Shown: positions 18,971-30,415, numbered from the stretch's first letter. The stretch is DNA of 42,587 nt from Omnitrophica bacterium GWA2_41_15 (GCA_919902445.1 CAKKQZ010000042.1:6307-48893), one strand, 5' to 3'. Made by a program: numbers and translations. Notes: generated by a model from the letters alone, not told the origin.

Positions 18971-19648
18971 TTAGTCCTTCTCTTCTATTTTTAAAACAGC
19001 TAAAATTATTAACAATAAGTACACCAAGCTAAAAAGCAAAAGGGTATTATTATGAAGGAAGTATTCAACCAAGGCTGAAGGATTGTTGATTATATTCTTG
19101 CCTACCCCGTAGAGTATATACTGTATCCAAAACATCTTAACCGGCGAACCAATAACAACCGCTCCTAAGTATTTACGAAAACCGATTCCTGTAAGGCCGG
19201 CTCCCAAATCCAGGAACCTATACGGTATAAGCGGGGCTGCCCTGAATATAAAAAGCCAGAAAAAATTTATCCTGCCAAGTTTTTCATCCAAATGTTTATA
19301 TTTTTCAGGGATGTTCTTTTCTACGTATGTCCTTCCAAAGCGCCGGGCAATGTGGAATAATATGCTTGCGTTTATTACTTCCGCTATGCATATAAATAAT
19401 GTACTAAGGCCGGCGCCAAATAAAACCGCCCCTGAAAGCCAGAATACATCTTTTGAGAAAAATATAAAAAAGGTGATGATTACATAAAGCAGGATATACA
19501 ATATACTGCTGTAAACCAGCGGGTATGTTTTTAATGATTTCTCTATTGCCTGGGTATCAAACGTTAGAAACCTTCCAAAATACCAGAGGGATGCTATAAC
19601 CAGCACTAATGCTAAAAATTCAACCTCGTGTTTTTCTCTTTTATTCAT
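18971..19648 (-). CDS. TVP38/TMEM64 (VTT domain) membrane protein
   Basis: FWLSGAVLFGAGLSTLFICIAEVINASILFHIARRFGR; LIPYRFLDLGAGLTGIGFRKY. Confidence 0.85.
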   Translation of the reverse strand: MNKREKHEVEFLALVLVIASLWYFGRFLTFDTQAIEKSLKTYPLVYSSILYILLYVIITFFIFFSKDVFWLSGAVLFGAGLSTLFICIAEVINASILFHIARRFGRTYVEKNIPEKYKHLDEKLGRINFFWLFIFRAAPLIPYRFLDLGAGLTGIGFRKYLGAVVIGSPVKMFWIQYILYGVGKNIINNPSALVEYFLHNNTLLLFSLVYLLLIILAVLKIEEKD

Positions 19649-19651
19649 GGA

Positions 19652-21313
19652 TTATTTGTCGTAGGTAGAATAATAGTACGGAGTAAAAGCCTGGAATTCT
19701 GCGGCACAGGTATCTACGAGTTTAAAGGCGGGCTCTAAGTTAAATGATTTCCTTAAGTTGCGGACTTCCTCTTCTTTTTTACCTAACAATTTAGCGAGTT
19801 GCCTGTCGCTGAAACCGAATTCTTTTGCGTTTGTTAACAGTTCCTTTGTCAGGTTATTTTTATTTCTCACGATATCCTTCTCTAAGGTAATAATTTCTCG
19901 GATATTGTGCAGGAACCAGCGGTCTATTTTAGTGAGTTCGTATATTTTATCCAGGGTAATACCCGCCCTCAATGCGTCCCCTATATAAAAAATCCTCTCG
20001 GCGTTAGGGACCCTTAATTTCTGGTAAATCTTATCCAGGGTGCCGTTATCCGCGTTTATTTTTGTCAAGTCGTCAAAGAGCGAACTCTCAAGGCCATATT
20101 TTTTTATCTCGAGCGACCGCAGGCCCTTTTGGAGGGCTTCTTTAAAAGTCCTGCCTATTGACATTGCCTCACCGATGGATTTCATGGAAACTGTCAAGGT
20201 AGGGTCCGCTGATGGAAATTTCTCAAAGGTAAAACGCGGGATCTTTACCACGCAGTAATCAATTGACGGCTCAAAACAGGCGGGTGTTTCTTTAGTAATA
20301 TCATTGGGTATTTCATCCAGGGTATATCCTACGGCTAATTTTGCCGCGATTTTTGCGATAGGAAAACCTGTTGCCTTGGATGCTAAAGCCGAGCTTCTGG
20401 AAACCCTCGGGTTCATTTCAATAATAACCATCCGCCCGTTTTCAGGGTTCACGGCAAATTGTATATTGGAGCCCCCTGTCTCAACCCCTATTTCCCTGAT
20501 GCAGGCAACGCTAGCGTCCCTCATCTTCTGGTATTCCTTGTCAGTCAAAGTCTGGATAGGCGCAACAGTAATACTGTCTCCGGTATGAATCCCCATCGGA
20601 TCAAAATTCTCAATGGAGCAGATTATAACCACATTGTCTTTTAGGTCCCGCATTACCTCTAACTCAAATTCCTTCCATCCGATTACCGATTCCTCGATTA
20701 AGACCTCGCTAATCATACTGGATTCTAGGCCCCGCTTAGCTTGGCCTTTGAACTCTTCTATATTGTAAGCAACGCTCCCCCCTGTTCCTCCGAGCGTAAA
20801 ACTCGGCCGGATAATTACAGGAAAACCTATTTTTTTAGCGGCCTCTTCTGCTTCTTTGAGGTTATATGCCTTTGAGCTTTTAGGAAGGTCCAGGCCGATT
20901 TTACTCATTGCCTCCTTAAACAAATACCTGTCTTCACCCTTCTTGATCGCCTTTATATTTGCCCCGATAGTCTCTACTTTATATTTCTTTAGTATGCCTT
21001 TTTCCGCCAAATCCACAGCCGCATTTAAAGCGGTCTGGCCCCCTAATGTAGGAAGAAGGGCATCTGGCCTTTCTTTGGCGATTATCTTTTCAATTGTTTC
21101 TGTGGTTATCGGCTCGATATATGTGCTGTCGGCTAACTGGGGATCAGTCATAATGGTCGCGGGATTTGAATTCACTAAAACCACTTTAAAACCCTCCTGC
21201 CTTAATACCTTGCAGGCCTGGGTTCCTGAATAATCGAATTCGCAGGCCTGGCTTATTACAATAGGGCCTGAGCCGATAATTAATATTTTTTTAATATCAG
21301 TTCTTTTAGGCAC
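19652..21313 (-). CDS. carB: Carbamoyl-phosphate synthase large subunit, N-terminal half only (split carB)
   Basis: [76 protein letters not shown]; ends at [24 protein letters not shown], the usual interdomain junction. Confidence 0.93.
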   Translation of the reverse strand: MPKRTDIKKILIIGSGPIVISQACEFDYSGTQACKVLRQEGFKVVLVNSNPATIMTDPQLADSTYIEPITTETIEKIIAKERPDALLPTLGGQTALNAAVDLAEKGILKKYKVETIGANIKAIKKGEDRYLFKEAMSKIGLDLPKSSKAYNLKEAEEAAKKIGFPVIIRPSFTLGGTGGSVAYNIEEFKGQAKRGLESSMISEVLIEESVIGWKEFELEVMRDLKDNVVIICSIENFDPMGIHTGDSITVAPIQTLTDKEYQKMRDASVACIREIGVETGGSNIQFAVNPENGRMVIIEMNPRVSRSSALASKATGFPIAKIAAKLAVGYTLDEIPNDITKETPACFEPSIDYCVVKIPRFTFEKFPSADPTLTVSMKSIGEAMSIGRTFKEALQKGLRSLEIKKYGLESSLFDDLTKINADNGTLDKIYQKLRVPNAERIFYIGDALRAGITLDKIYELTKIDRWFLHNIREIITLEKDIVRNKNNLTKELLTNAKEFGFSDRQLAKLLGKKEEEVRNLRKSFNLEPAFKLVDTCAAEFQAFTPYYYSTYDK

Positions 21314-22388
21314 TCAGTGCCTCCATTAAATGGACAAAATTTTTGAATAAATAATCTGCGTCGTGCGGCCCGGGGGATGCCTCCGGATGAAACTGCACTG
21401 AGAATATGGGAAGTCTCTTATGCCTCATCCCTTCCAGTGTTTTATCATTTAAATTAATATGTGTAATCTCTACGTCTTTTTTATTTAAAGTGTCTATATC
21501 AACGCAGAACCCGTGGTTTTGAACTGTGATTGAAACCTTGCCTGTTTTTAGGTCCTTGACCGGCTGGTTTGCTCCGTGGTGCCCGAATTTCAATTTGTAA
21601 GTCTTGGCGCCTAATGCCTGTCCGAGCATCTGATGGCCCAAACATATCCCGAATATGGGAAGCTCCTCTAATAATTCCCTTACAGTTTCAACTATGTACG
21701 GCAGTGCTGCCGGGTCTCCGGGGCCGTTAGAAAGCAGGAGCCCGTCAGGTTCCATATCCAGTATCTGGGAGCTTGAGGTATCTGCCGGCACAACCGTAAC
21801 CTTACAGTCGTTTCGCGCAAGCATTCTTAATATATTGAATTTTATACCGCAGTCAATGGCAACCACCTTGTATTTACCGATCCTGTTCCATTCATACGGC
21901 TTATCGCAGACAACCTCTTTAACTAAATCCCTGCCGATTAATCCCGGAGATTCTTTAGCTTTCTTTACCAGATTTTTTTCATCCGGATCCTGCGTAGATA
22001 AAACCGCTTTCATTGCGCCCTGCTGCCTTATATGTAAAGTTAATTCCCGCGTATCTATCCCTTCAATTCCGATAATATTATTTTCTTTCAGATAATCTCC
22101 GAGGGACTGCTGCGAGCGCCAGTTACTTGCGATTTTGCTGTATTCCTTTACTACAAACCCTTCAACAAAGGGCTTACAGGATTCCACATCATCCGCATTG
22201 ACCCCGTAATTGCCTATCAGAGGGTAAGTCATCGTAACAATCTGGCCCTTATATGATGGGTCAGTAAGTATCTCCTGATAGCCGGTCATACTGGTATTAA
22301 AAACTACTTCCCCCGCTCTTTCACCTTGGGCGCCAAAAGGCCTACCCTTAAAAACTTTCCCGTCTTCTAAGGCTAATATTGCATTCAT
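21306..22388 (-). CDS. carA: Carbamoyl-phosphate synthase small subunit
   Basis: [64 protein letters not shown]. Confidence 0.98.
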   Translation of the reverse strand: MNAILALEDGKVFKGRPFGAQGERAGEVVFNTSMTGYQEILTDPSYKGQIVTMTYPLIGNYGVNADDVESCKPFVEGFVVKEYSKIASNWRSQQSLGDYLKENNIIGIEGIDTRELTLHIRQQGAMKAVLSTQDPDEKNLVKKAKESPGLIGRDLVKEVVCDKPYEWNRIGKYKVVAIDCGIKFNILRMLARNDCKVTVVPADTSSSQILDMEPDGLLLSNGPGDPAALPYIVETVRELLEELPIFGICLGHQMLGQALGAKTYKLKFGHHGANQPVKDLKTGKVSITVQNHGFCVDIDTLNKKDVEITHINLNDKTLEGMRHKRLPIFSVQFHPEASPGPHDADYLFKNFVHLMEALSA

Positions 22389-22402
22389 ACTATCTTTTAA
22401 TT

Positions 22403-22495
22403 AGGGACAGCGACTATTTTTTCCCTATTTATCTTAATTAGGGACAGCGACTATTTTTTCCCTATTTATCGGCAGAAAAAATAGTCGCTGTCCCT
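22403..22495. repeat. AGGGACAGCGACTATTTTTTC repeat: two direct copies (37-bp period) plus one inverted copy
   Basis: Direct copies at 22403-22423 and 22440-22460; inverted copy GAAAAAATAGTCGCTGTCCCT at 22475-22495. Confidence 0.95.
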
Positions 22496-24098
22496 AATTC
22501 CTAATTTTTAATGCCGCGCGTATAAAGCCTTCAAATAAAGGATGCGCCTTATCCGGTTTGGATTTAAACTCCGGATGGAACTGTACGGCAATAAAAAAGG
22601 TGTGGTTTTTTAACTCTACTATCTCAACCAGGTTATTTTTAGGATATATGCCTGAAAAGGCCATGCCTTTTTTCTCCAGTAATTTTTTATATTTATTATT
22701 AAACTCGTACCTGTGGCGGTGCCTTTCATATACCAGGCCCTTTTTGTATAACGCGCGCGCCTTTGTTCCTTTTTTGACTTTACACACACAAGAGCCCAAC
22801 CGCATTGTGCCGCCCATGTCTTTAATCTTCTTTTGCTCTTCCAGTAAGCTGATTACCGGATACGGCGCCTTTTTATTAAATTCGGTAGAGTTTGCATTCT
22901 TTAAACCGCATGCGTTACGGCTAAACTCAATAATCGCACACTGCATACCCAGGCAAAGCCCGAGAAAAGGAATATCATTCTCCCTGGCATATCTTATTGC
23001 CGCTATTTTTCCTTCTATTCCCCGGTAACCAAACCCGCCGGGAACAAGCACGCCAGAGACATCTTTTAAGAATTCCTGCGGCCCAAATTTCTCTATTTCC
23101 TCTGAATCCACTCTTTTTATTTCCACTTTACTATCATTGGCTATGCCGCTGTGGATGAGCGCCTCGTACACTGATTTGTAAGCATCCTGCAGACCGATGT
23201 ATTTACCGACGAAGGCGATCTTTACCTTATGCTTAGGATTAAGCGCCCTGTCCACAACATTTTTCTTCCACTCCTTTAAATCAAAAACATTACAGGTTAT
23301 CTTAAAATGCCTTAAAAGTATTTTATCCAATCCCTGCCCTTTAAAGACTAAAGGTATCTCATAAATAGAATCTACATCCTTGGCTTCTATTACGGCTTCT
23401 TTTTTGATATTGCAAAACAATGAGATTTTTTCCTTTACTTCATCTGATAAAGACTTTTCAGTACGGCATATCAATACATCCGGCTGAATACCGATTTCGC
23501 GCAAAGTCCCTACGCTATGCTGCGTGGGCTTTGTCTTGATTTCTCCCGCCACCTTTATATATGGGACTAATGTCAGATGGATATAGAGGACATTTTCATA
23601 ACCCATATCCAGCCTGAATTGCCTGGCAGCCTCTAAAAAGGGGAGACTCTCAATATCGCCTACAGTGCCGCCTATCTCAATAATAACAACCTGGGCTAAA
23701 GAAACAGAAGCTACTTTTTTAATACGGTCTTTTATCTCATTAGTAATATGAGGAATTACCTGTATGGTCTTGCCTAAATAATCCCCGCGCCTTTCGCGTG
23801 AAATTACGGCATTATAAACCTGGCCTGTCGTAGCATTATTAAACTTTGTCATCTCTGCATTGGTAAATCTTTCGTAATGGCCAAGGTCTAAGTCCGTTTC
23901 AGCTCCGTCTTCGGTAACATAGACTTCCCCGTGCTGATAGGGGTTCATTGTCCCGGGATCAACATTGATATAGGGATCGAGTTTCATCAATGTTACTTTT
24001 ATCCCGCGCGATTCAAGTATCTTGCCGATAGAAGCGCTGGCAATCCCCTTGCCTAAACTTGATATAACCCCTCCGGTTATGAAAATATATTTAGCCAT
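22494..24098 (-). CDS. pyrG: CTP synthase
   Basis: [77 protein letters not shown]. Confidence 0.98.
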   Translation of the reverse strand: MAKYIFITGGVISSLGKGIASASIGKILESRGIKVTLMKLDPYINVDPGTMNPYQHGEVYVTEDGAETDLDLGHYERFTNAEMTKFNNATTGQVYNAVISRERRGDYLGKTIQVIPHITNEIKDRIKKVASVSLAQVVIIEIGGTVGDIESLPFLEAARQFRLDMGYENVLYIHLTLVPYIKVAGEIKTKPTQHSVGTLREIGIQPDVLICRTEKSLSDEVKEKISLFCNIKKEAVIEAKDVDSIYEIPLVFKGQGLDKILLRHFKITCNVFDLKEWKKNVVDRALNPKHKVKIAFVGKYIGLQDAYKSVYEALIHSGIANDSKVEIKRVDSEEIEKFGPQEFLKDVSGVLVPGGFGYRGIEGKIAAIRYARENDIPFLGLCLGMQCAIIEFSRNACGLKNANSTEFNKKAPYPVISLLEEQKKIKDMGGTMRLGSCVCKVKKGTKARALYKKGLVYERHRHRYEFNNKYKKLLEKKGMAFSGIYPKNNLVEIVELKNHTFFIAVQFHPEFKSKPDKAHPLFEGFIRAALKIRN

Positions 24099-24112
24099 AC
24101 CTTATGAAGAAG

Positions 24113-24152
24113 GCGTTTAGTGCCGATAATCCGGCCCACAAACGCCTTTGTT
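24113..24152 (-). promoter_or_regulatory. pyrG leader hairpin (AAGGCGTTT...AAACGCCTT)
   Basis: 9-bp perfect outer stem with inner GTGCCG/CGGC..CAC pairing; no T-tract on the minus strand. Confidence 0.6.
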
Positions 24153-24189
24153 TAAGCCAAACTAAAACATTAACTCTTAGCACTGGTTT

Positions 24190-24217
24190 AGTATAACATA
24201 TTTTCCTGATAAGTCAA
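24190..24217 (-). promoter_or_regulatory. Sigma70-type promoter for pyrG (carAB)
   Basis: Minus strand TTGACT-N16-TATACT. Confidence 0.7.
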
Positions 24218-24236
24218 TTTTTTTATGGTTTGAGAA

Positions 24237-25676
24237 TTACGGCAGGTTAGTTTCACCCATTAGGTACTTGTCGATATGATGCGCTGTGCTGCGGCCCTCT
24301 GAGATGGCCCAGACGATTAAGGATTGGCCCCTGCGCATGTCTCCTGCGCAAAATACTCCTTTAACCGAAGTCATAAAGTTTTTGTCTGTCTTTACGTTAC
24401 CCCGCTGGTCTAAATCAAGCCGAAGCTCCTCAATCAAACCCTTCTTATCAGGATGTAGAAATCCTAAGGCAAGGATTACCAGATCCGCCTCAATTTCAAA
24501 TTCAGAGCCGGGGATTTCGCTCATTATAGGACAACCCTTACCAACTTTTGCGGGAAATCCTACTTTTACGCAGGAAAGCTTGCTAACCAATCCATCTTTC
24601 CCGATAAATTTCTTGGTCAGCACTGACCACTCGCGTTCGCCGCCTTCTTCATGACTGGTTGAACTCTTTAAAAGCATGGGGTATTTCGGCCAGGAAAAAT
24701 CTTTTGTCCGGCAGGTTGCAGGTATAGGCAATAGTTCTATCTGCACCACACAACTTGCTTTCTGCCTGTGCGCAATCCCTACGCAATCGGCTCCTGTATC
24801 TCCTCCGCCAATAACCACAACCTTTTTACCTTTTGCATCTATGATTTTTTCTGCGGGGATTTTTTCTCCGGCAACACTCTTATTTGACTGGATCAGGTAA
24901 TCCATGGCAAAATGTATGCCTTGTAAATGCCTCCCTTCGATATTTAAATCCCTCGGCACCCCTGAACCTCCAGCTAAACACACAGCATCAAATTTCTTTA
25001 ACAATCTTACTGCCGTATAACTTGCACCTATAAAAGTATTAGTGCAAAATTCTATCCCCTCACTTTTTAAAATCTTAAGCCGGCGGTCTAAAATCCATTT
25101 TTCAAGTTTAAAATCCGGAATTCCATAACGCAATATCCCGCCTATTTTATCATCCTTTTCAAAGAGCGTTACAGTATGTCCTGCCCTGTTTAACTGGTCC
25201 GCACAAGCCCAGCCAGCGGGGCCGGAACCCACAACAGCTATTTCCTCGCCGGTGCGTTTTTTAGGAGGCCGCGCTTTGATAAACCCTTTTTTAAAGGAAT
25301 GTTCTATAATCGCCAATTCATTTTCCCTGATTGTCACCGGGTCATCATTTATTCCCAGAACGCAAGCGTATTCGCAAGGGGCAGGACAAATCCTTCCGGT
25401 AACTTCTGGAAGATTATTGGTGGCATCGAGCAGCTGAAATGCCTTTTCCCAGTGTCCATGAAAGACCAGGTCATTCCACTCGGGGATATAGTTGCCTACC
25501 GGGCAGCCCCAGTGGCAAAAGGGCGTGCCGCAATCCATACAACGGGAGGCCTGCTCTTCGGAATGCTCTGCTTCCGGCACAAAACATATCTCGCGATAAT
25601 CCTTTACGCGTTCGCATACAGGCCTGTATTTTGCCGTCACCCGCTTGACTTTTAAAAAACCTCTAACATCGCCCAT
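24237..25676 (-). CDS. gltD: Glutamate synthase, small (beta) subunit
   Basis: ASRCMDCGTPFCHWGCPVGNYIPEWNDLV; VGSGPAGWACADQLNRAGHTVTLFEKDD; GGGDTGADCVG. Confidence 0.96.
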   Translation of the reverse strand: MGDVRGFLKVKRVTAKYRPVCERVKDYREICFVPEAEHSEEQASRCMDCGTPFCHWGCPVGNYIPEWNDLVFHGHWEKAFQLLDATNNLPEVTGRICPAPCEYACVLGINDDPVTIRENELAIIEHSFKKGFIKARPPKKRTGEEIAVVGSGPAGWACADQLNRAGHTVTLFEKDDKIGGILRYGIPDFKLEKWILDRRLKILKSEGIEFCTNTFIGASYTAVRLLKKFDAVCLAGGSGVPRDLNIEGRHLQGIHFAMDYLIQSNKSVAGEKIPAEKIIDAKGKKVVVIGGGDTGADCVGIAHRQKASCVVQIELLPIPATCRTKDFSWPKYPMLLKSSTSHEEGGEREWSVLTKKFIGKDGLVSKLSCVKVGFPAKVGKGCPIMSEIPGSEFEIEADLVILALGFLHPDKKGLIEELRLDLDQRGNVKTDKNFMTSVKGVFCAGDMRRGQSLIVWAISEGRSTAHHIDKYLMGETNLP

Positions 25677-25690
25677 TCTTATTTAGTATT

Positions 25691-25767
25691 TAGGGACGTT
25701 TCTTAAGTCAGCTATAAAGTGTCCCCGCATGGGGGACAGTTTATATTCAAGTTAAGAAACGTCCCTA
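25691..25767 (-). repeat. GGGACG 77-bp palindromic repeat, copy B (orientation 2)
   Basis: TAGGGACGTTTCTTAAGTCAGCTATAAAGTGTCCCC...GGGGACAGTTTATATTCAAGTTAAGAAACGTCCCTA; abuts the gltB stop codon. Confidence 0.95.
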
Positions 25768-28700
25768 TTAGCCATCCGAGACCTCTGTTAATTGCAGATT
25801 CTTTTCCATTACCTTCTTTTCCTGCAGTATCCTCTTATATTCCAAAGGCATTACTTTAACAAATCTTTTCATTTCATTTTTAAAATCATCAAGTATTTTT
25901 TTTGCAATAGTGCTTTGCGTATACTTATGGTGATTCACCAGCAAGTTCTTGATTGTCCCGCAGTCATCGCTGCCTTCTAAGGCCTTCTCCAGTTCCACCA
26001 TATCCATGTTGCACTTCTTTTTAAAATCTCCGCACTTATCATAAATATAAGCGATTCCTCCTGACATGCCTGCGCTAAAATTTCTTCCCGTTTCGCCTAA
26101 AACTACCACCCTTCCTCCGGTCATATATTCGCAACCGTGGTCACCAACCCCCTCAACAACCGCGTTTAATCCGGAATTTCTGATGCAGAACCTTTCTCCG
26201 GCAACGCCTCTTATATATGCCTCTCCTTCTATAGCTCCATAAAAAGTGGTATTGCCTATAATAATATTTTCCTCCGGCTTGTAATCGCACTTTTTATCCG
26301 GATAAATTATAATTTTTCCTCCGGAAATACCCTTTCCTACATAATCATTTGCCATGCCCATAAGTTCAAAAGTAACCCCTTTGCTTAGAAAAGCGCCGAA
26401 ACTCTGGCCCGCTACGCCGATAAATTTATAATGAATAGTGTTATCCGGCAAACCAACCTCGCCAAAAAGTTTGCATACTTCACCGCTTAACATCGCGCCG
26501 GTAGTTCTATTGGTATTTTTAATATCCAATTCTATTTTTACCGGGGCGCTTCTGTCAAACGCCGGCCTTGCCAGGTCAATAAGTTTCAAATCCAGAATCT
26601 TATCTATCGCGTGGCCCTGCTTTATTGTGCAATGCGTTGATACGGTTTTAGGGACATCCGGCTTATAAAGTATTTTAGAAAAATCTATCCTCCCTGCTTT
26701 CCATGGCAGGATATTATTATTTAATTCCAAAAGGTCAGTCCTGCCGACCATTTCATTGATGTTGCGTATACCAAGAGCCGCCATAATCTCGCGTAATTCT
26801 TCAACAATGAACCGGAAATAATTTATCAGGTATTCCGGCCGGCCGCTGAATCTCTTTTCAAGGATTTCATCCTGCGTTGCTACGCCCACCGAGCAATTAT
26901 TTAAATGGCAGTGCCTTAACATTACGCACCCTAAGATAATTAAGGCAGCGGTGCAGAATCCGAATTCTTCTGCCCCTAAAAGCGCTGCGATAGCAACATC
27001 GCGGCCTGTGCGCATCTGCCCGTCGGCCTGAAGGCGTACCCTGCTCCTTAAATCATTTAAGACCAGAGTCTGATGCGTCTCTGAAATCCCGAGCTCCCAC
27101 GGCAAGCCGGCATGTTTAATCGAACTTAAAGGAGACGCCCCTGTTCCGCCGTCGCCGCCCGAAATCAAAATCATATCAGCATGGCCTTTAGCAACTCCGG
27201 CAGCAATAGTTCCTACTCCGATTTCAGATACCAGCTTGACGCTTATGCGCGCCCTCGGGTTTACATTCTTTAAATCAAAGATTAACTGGGCTAAATCTTC
27301 TATAGAATAAATATCGTGGTGCGGAGGAGGAGAAATCAGGGTAACTCCCGGAGTAGTATATCTGGTGCGCGCAATGATTGCGCTCACCTTATGGCCGGGA
27401 AGCTGCCCGCCTTCGCCCGGTTTTGCGCCTTGGGCGATTTTTATCTGCAATTCATCGGCATTTATCAAATAGTTCGTAGTAACGCCGAATCTGCCTGAAG
27501 CAACCTGCTTTATGGCGCTGCGGGTTGAGTCGCCGTTTGAAAGCGGCACAAAACGCGCAGGGTCTTCGCCACCCTCTCCTGTATTTGATTTAGCTTTTAG
27601 CCGATTCATGGCAATGGCGATAGTTTCATGCGTTGCCCTGCTTATCGAGCCAAAACTCATTGCCCCCGTTGCAAAACGCTTTACAATTTCTTCAACCGGC
27701 TCTACCTGCTTAAGCTGTATCGCGCCAGCATGTTTAAATTTAATCAGGCTTCTTAATGTAGCCGGATGTTTTGACTGGTCATTTATTAATTGAGAAAATT
27801 CCCGGTATTTTTTTTCATCATTATTCCTGGCAGCATCCTGCAAGCAAGCGATACTATCCGGATTCCAGAGATGAAACTCACCGTCCCTCTTCCATTGATA
27901 TAAACCACCTGTTTTTAAATAAGAAATCCCTAATTCTTTCTCGCCGAACGCATTATTATGCCTGATAATAGTTTCTTTGGCAATCACATCCAGCGTTGCT
28001 CCGCCTATTCTTGAAACGGTGCCGGTGAAATATTTATCAATAACTTCAGGGCTTAAGCCCAATGCTTCAAATATCTGCGCGCCCCTGTAACTTTGCAGGG
28101 TGGATATACCCATTTTGGATAAAATCTTTAAAATTCCTTTATCCACTGCTTTTATGTAATTATGCAGCGCCCTATCTAAATCAAGGATGACCTGGCCATC
28201 TTCAATAAGCATCTTCACAGCTTCATACGCCAGATAGGGATTAATACAATCTGCGCCGTATCCAAATAAACATCCGAAATGATGCACCTCTCTGGGTTCT
28301 GCAGTTTCCAGGATTATGCTTATCTGCGTGCGCAAAGCCTTGCGCACCAGATAATGATGCACACAAGCCACAGCCAAAAGGGCCGGCAATGTAGCGTAAT
28401 CCTTATTTATGCCGCGGTCACTTAAAATAATAAAAGTGTAACCGTCTTTTATTGCTTTTTCAGACTCTTTACAAATATTATCCAAACGTTTTACAAAATC
28501 TTTCGGATCAACTACCTTAAAAAGAATGGGTATGGCCTTGGTGCGAAAACCGCTTTTCTTAATATGCCTTATCTTCTGGAGTTCTTCATTAGTAAGAATC
28601 GGCTGTTTGACTAATAACTTACGGCAGTGTTCCGGAGTTTCATCCAAAATATTTTTCTCAGGCCCAAGAAAGGTCTGTAAACTCATCACCAGCTCTTCCC

Positions 28701-30342
28701 TGATATAGTCGATAGCAGGATTGGTGACTTGGGCAAATAATTGTTTAAAATAAACGTACAAAAGTTGCGGAGCATCAGAAAGGACCGCATGCGGAGTATC
28801 ATTTCCCATTGAGCCCACGGGCTCCTGCCCATTTTCAACCATGGGCTTGATAATCACTTTTAAGTCTTCACGCGTATAGCCGAATGCCTTTAAGGTTGTC
28901 AGGGTATCGGGCTCTTTTTTATTCATTTTAACCTTAGGGACTTTTTCAAGCTCTAAAATATTCTCTTTGGCCCATGTTAGATACGGCTTGAACTTAGAAA
29001 TCCGGCTCTTTATTTCATCATCGGTGATGATGCGGCCCTCCTCAGTATCGATAAAAAAAATCTTTCCCGGCTCCAAGCGGCCTGAATGAAGGATATCGGA
29101 AGGCGCTATATCCAAAACGCCTACTTCTGAAGCCATAACCACAAAATCATTTTTTGTAACTATATAACGCGCAGGCCGCAAGCCGTTTCTGTCTAACACC
29201 GCGCCTATCCTTGTCCCGTCTGTAAAGGCAATTGCCGCCGGGCCGTCCCATGGCTCCATAAAACAGGCGTGGTATTTATAAAAACTTCTTAACCTTGCAT
29301 CAAGAAAGATATTCTGCTCCCAGGCAGCAGGTATAAGCATCATCATGGCATGGGGCAGGGGCCTTCCTGCAAGGATCAAAAGCTCAAAGACATTGTCGAT
29401 AGCCGCAGAGTCACTGCCTCCGGGCACAATAGTCGGAAAAATATTTTTTAAACCCTGGCCGAATAATTTAGACTTAAGGAGGCCCTCTCTTGCGCGCATC
29501 CAGTTTAAGTTGCCCCTTAAAGTGTTTATTTCTCCGTTATGCGCTAAAAATCTAAATGGCTGGGCTAAGTCCCATGTCGGAAAAGTGTTGGTGCTGTAGC
29601 GTGAATGCACAAGGCAAAGAGAACTTTTAATATTTTTATCTTTTAAATCAAGGAAAAAATTCTCAACCTGATGAGGCATCAGCAGCCCTTTATAGGAAAC
29701 ACTGCGGCTGGATAAATTTGTGATATAGAGGGATTTCTCTTTTAATCTTGAGGCGCGGATAATATTCTCTATTTTTTTTCTGATGATATAGAGCTTTCTT
29801 TCAAAATTCAGCCCGTCTGAGCTTTTTCCCTGTCCATCCAGGGCTGATCCGCCATGCCTTTTGGCGGACCATTCATTTCCCTTGCCAATAAATACCTGCT
29901 CTATTACCGGCTCAGTATCTTTTGCTGCCTTGCCTATATCAGAGTCGTCAACAGGAACCATGCGCCACCCCAAAAGTAACTCGCCATCATCCTCAATTAC
30001 TTTCCGGAAAACATCCTGGCAGAATTTTCTATTCTTTGCATCCCGGGGCAGGAATATTAAACCTGTGCCGTACTCGCCAAGGCCAGGCAAATCAATTTTT
30101 GCTTTTTCGCAGGCATCCGAATAGAATTCATGCGGTATCTGAAACAAAAGCCCTGCGCCGTCTCCTGTCTTGGGGTCTGAGCCTGTAGCTCCGCGATGGG
30201 CAAGCCGCCTAAGCACCTGCAAGCCGTCTTCTATAATCTGGTTTGATTTTCTGCCTTTAATATTACAGACAAACCCGACGCCGCAGGAACCATGTTCAAA
30301 ACGCGCGTCATAAAGCCCTTGTTCTTTTTCCATCTTCATCAT
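25768..30342 (-). CDS. gltB: Glutamate synthase, large (alpha) subunit
   Basis: 1524 aa; FEHGSCGVGFV (class II GATase Cys), RYSTNTFPTWDLAQPFRFLAHNGEINT, GGDGGTGASPLSSIKHAGLPWELG, C-terminal GXGXG-type repeats. Confidence 0.98.
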   Translation of the reverse strand: MMKMEKEQGLYDARFEHGSCGVGFVCNIKGRKSNQIIEDGLQVLRRLAHRGATGSDPKTGDGAGLLFQIPHEFYSDACEKAKIDLPGLGEYGTGLIFLPRDAKNRKFCQDVFRKVIEDDGELLLGWRMVPVDDSDIGKAAKDTEPVIEQVFIGKGNEWSAKRHGGSALDGQGKSSDGLNFERKLYIIRKKIENIIRASRLKEKSLYITNLSSRSVSYKGLLMPHQVENFFLDLKDKNIKSSLCLVHSRYSTNTFPTWDLAQPFRFLAHNGEINTLRGNLNWMRAREGLLKSKLFGQGLKNIFPTIVPGGSDSAAIDNVFELLILAGRPLPHAMMMLIPAAWEQNIFLDARLRSFYKYHACFMEPWDGPAAIAFTDGTRIGAVLDRNGLRPARYIVTKNDFVVMASEVGVLDIAPSDILHSGRLEPGKIFFIDTEEGRIITDDEIKSRISKFKPYLTWAKENILELEKVPKVKMNKKEPDTLTTLKAFGYTREDLKVIIKPMVENGQEPVGSMGNDTPHAVLSDAPQLLYVYFKQLFAQVTNPAIDYIREELVMSLQTFLGPEKNILDETPEHCRKLLVKQPILTNEELQKIRHIKKSGFRTKAIPILFKVVDPKDFVKRLDNICKESEKAIKDGYTFIILSDRGINKDYATLPALLAVACVHHYLVRKALRTQISIILETAEPREVHHFGCLFGYGADCINPYLAYEAVKMLIEDGQVILDLDRALHNYIKAVDKGILKILSKMGISTLQSYRGAQIFEALGLSPEVIDKYFTGTVSRIGGATLDVIAKETIIRHNNAFGEKELGISYLKTGGLYQWKRDGEFHLWNPDSIACLQDAARNNDEKKYREFSQLINDQSKHPATLRSLIKFKHAGAIQLKQVEPVEEIVKRFATGAMSFGSISRATHETIAIAMNRLKAKSNTGEGGEDPARFVPLSNGDSTRSAIKQVASGRFGVTTNYLINADELQIKIAQGAKPGEGGQLPGHKVSAIIARTRYTTPGVTLISPPPHHDIYSIEDLAQLIFDLKNVNPRARISVKLVSEIGVGTIAAGVAKGHADMILISGGDGGTGASPLSSIKHAGLPWELGISETHQTLVLNDLRSRVRLQADGQMRTGRDVAIAALLGAEEFGFCTAALIILGCVMLRHCHLNNCSVGVATQDEILEKRFSGRPEYLINYFRFIVEELREIMAALGIRNINEMVGRTDLLELNNNILPWKAGRIDFSKILYKPDVPKTVSTHCTIKQGHAIDKILDLKLIDLARPAFDRSAPVKIELDIKNTNRTTGAMLSGEVCKLFGEVGLPDNTIHYKFIGVAGQSFGAFLSKGVTFELMGMANDYVGKGISGGKIIIYPDKKCDYKPEENIIIGNTTFYGAIEGEAYIRGVAGERFCIRNSGLNAVVEGVGDHGCEYMTGGRVVVLGETGRNFSAGMSGGIAYIYDKCGDFKKKCNMDMVELEKALEGSDDCGTIKNLLVNHHKYTQSTIAKKILDDFKNEMKRFVKVMPLEYKRILQEKKVMEKNLQLTEVSDG

Positions 30343-30349
30343 TTTAAAT

Positions 30350-30407
30350 AGGGACAGCGACTATTTTTTCTGCGTATATTTACCTGAAAAAATAGTCGCT
30401 GTCCCTT
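30350..30407. repeat. AGGGACAGCGACTATTTTTTC inverted repeat (single palindrome)
   Basis: TAGGGACAGCGACTATTTTTTCTG...GAAAAAATAGTCGCTGTCCCT; same arms as 22403-22495. Confidence 0.95.
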
Positions 30408-30415
30408 ATAAAGAC

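Noticed and set aside
19652-21313. carB pseudogene
   Set aside because: The ORF is intact through the whole N-terminal synthetase half and ends at the natural domain boundary, so a split gene is more likely than decay.
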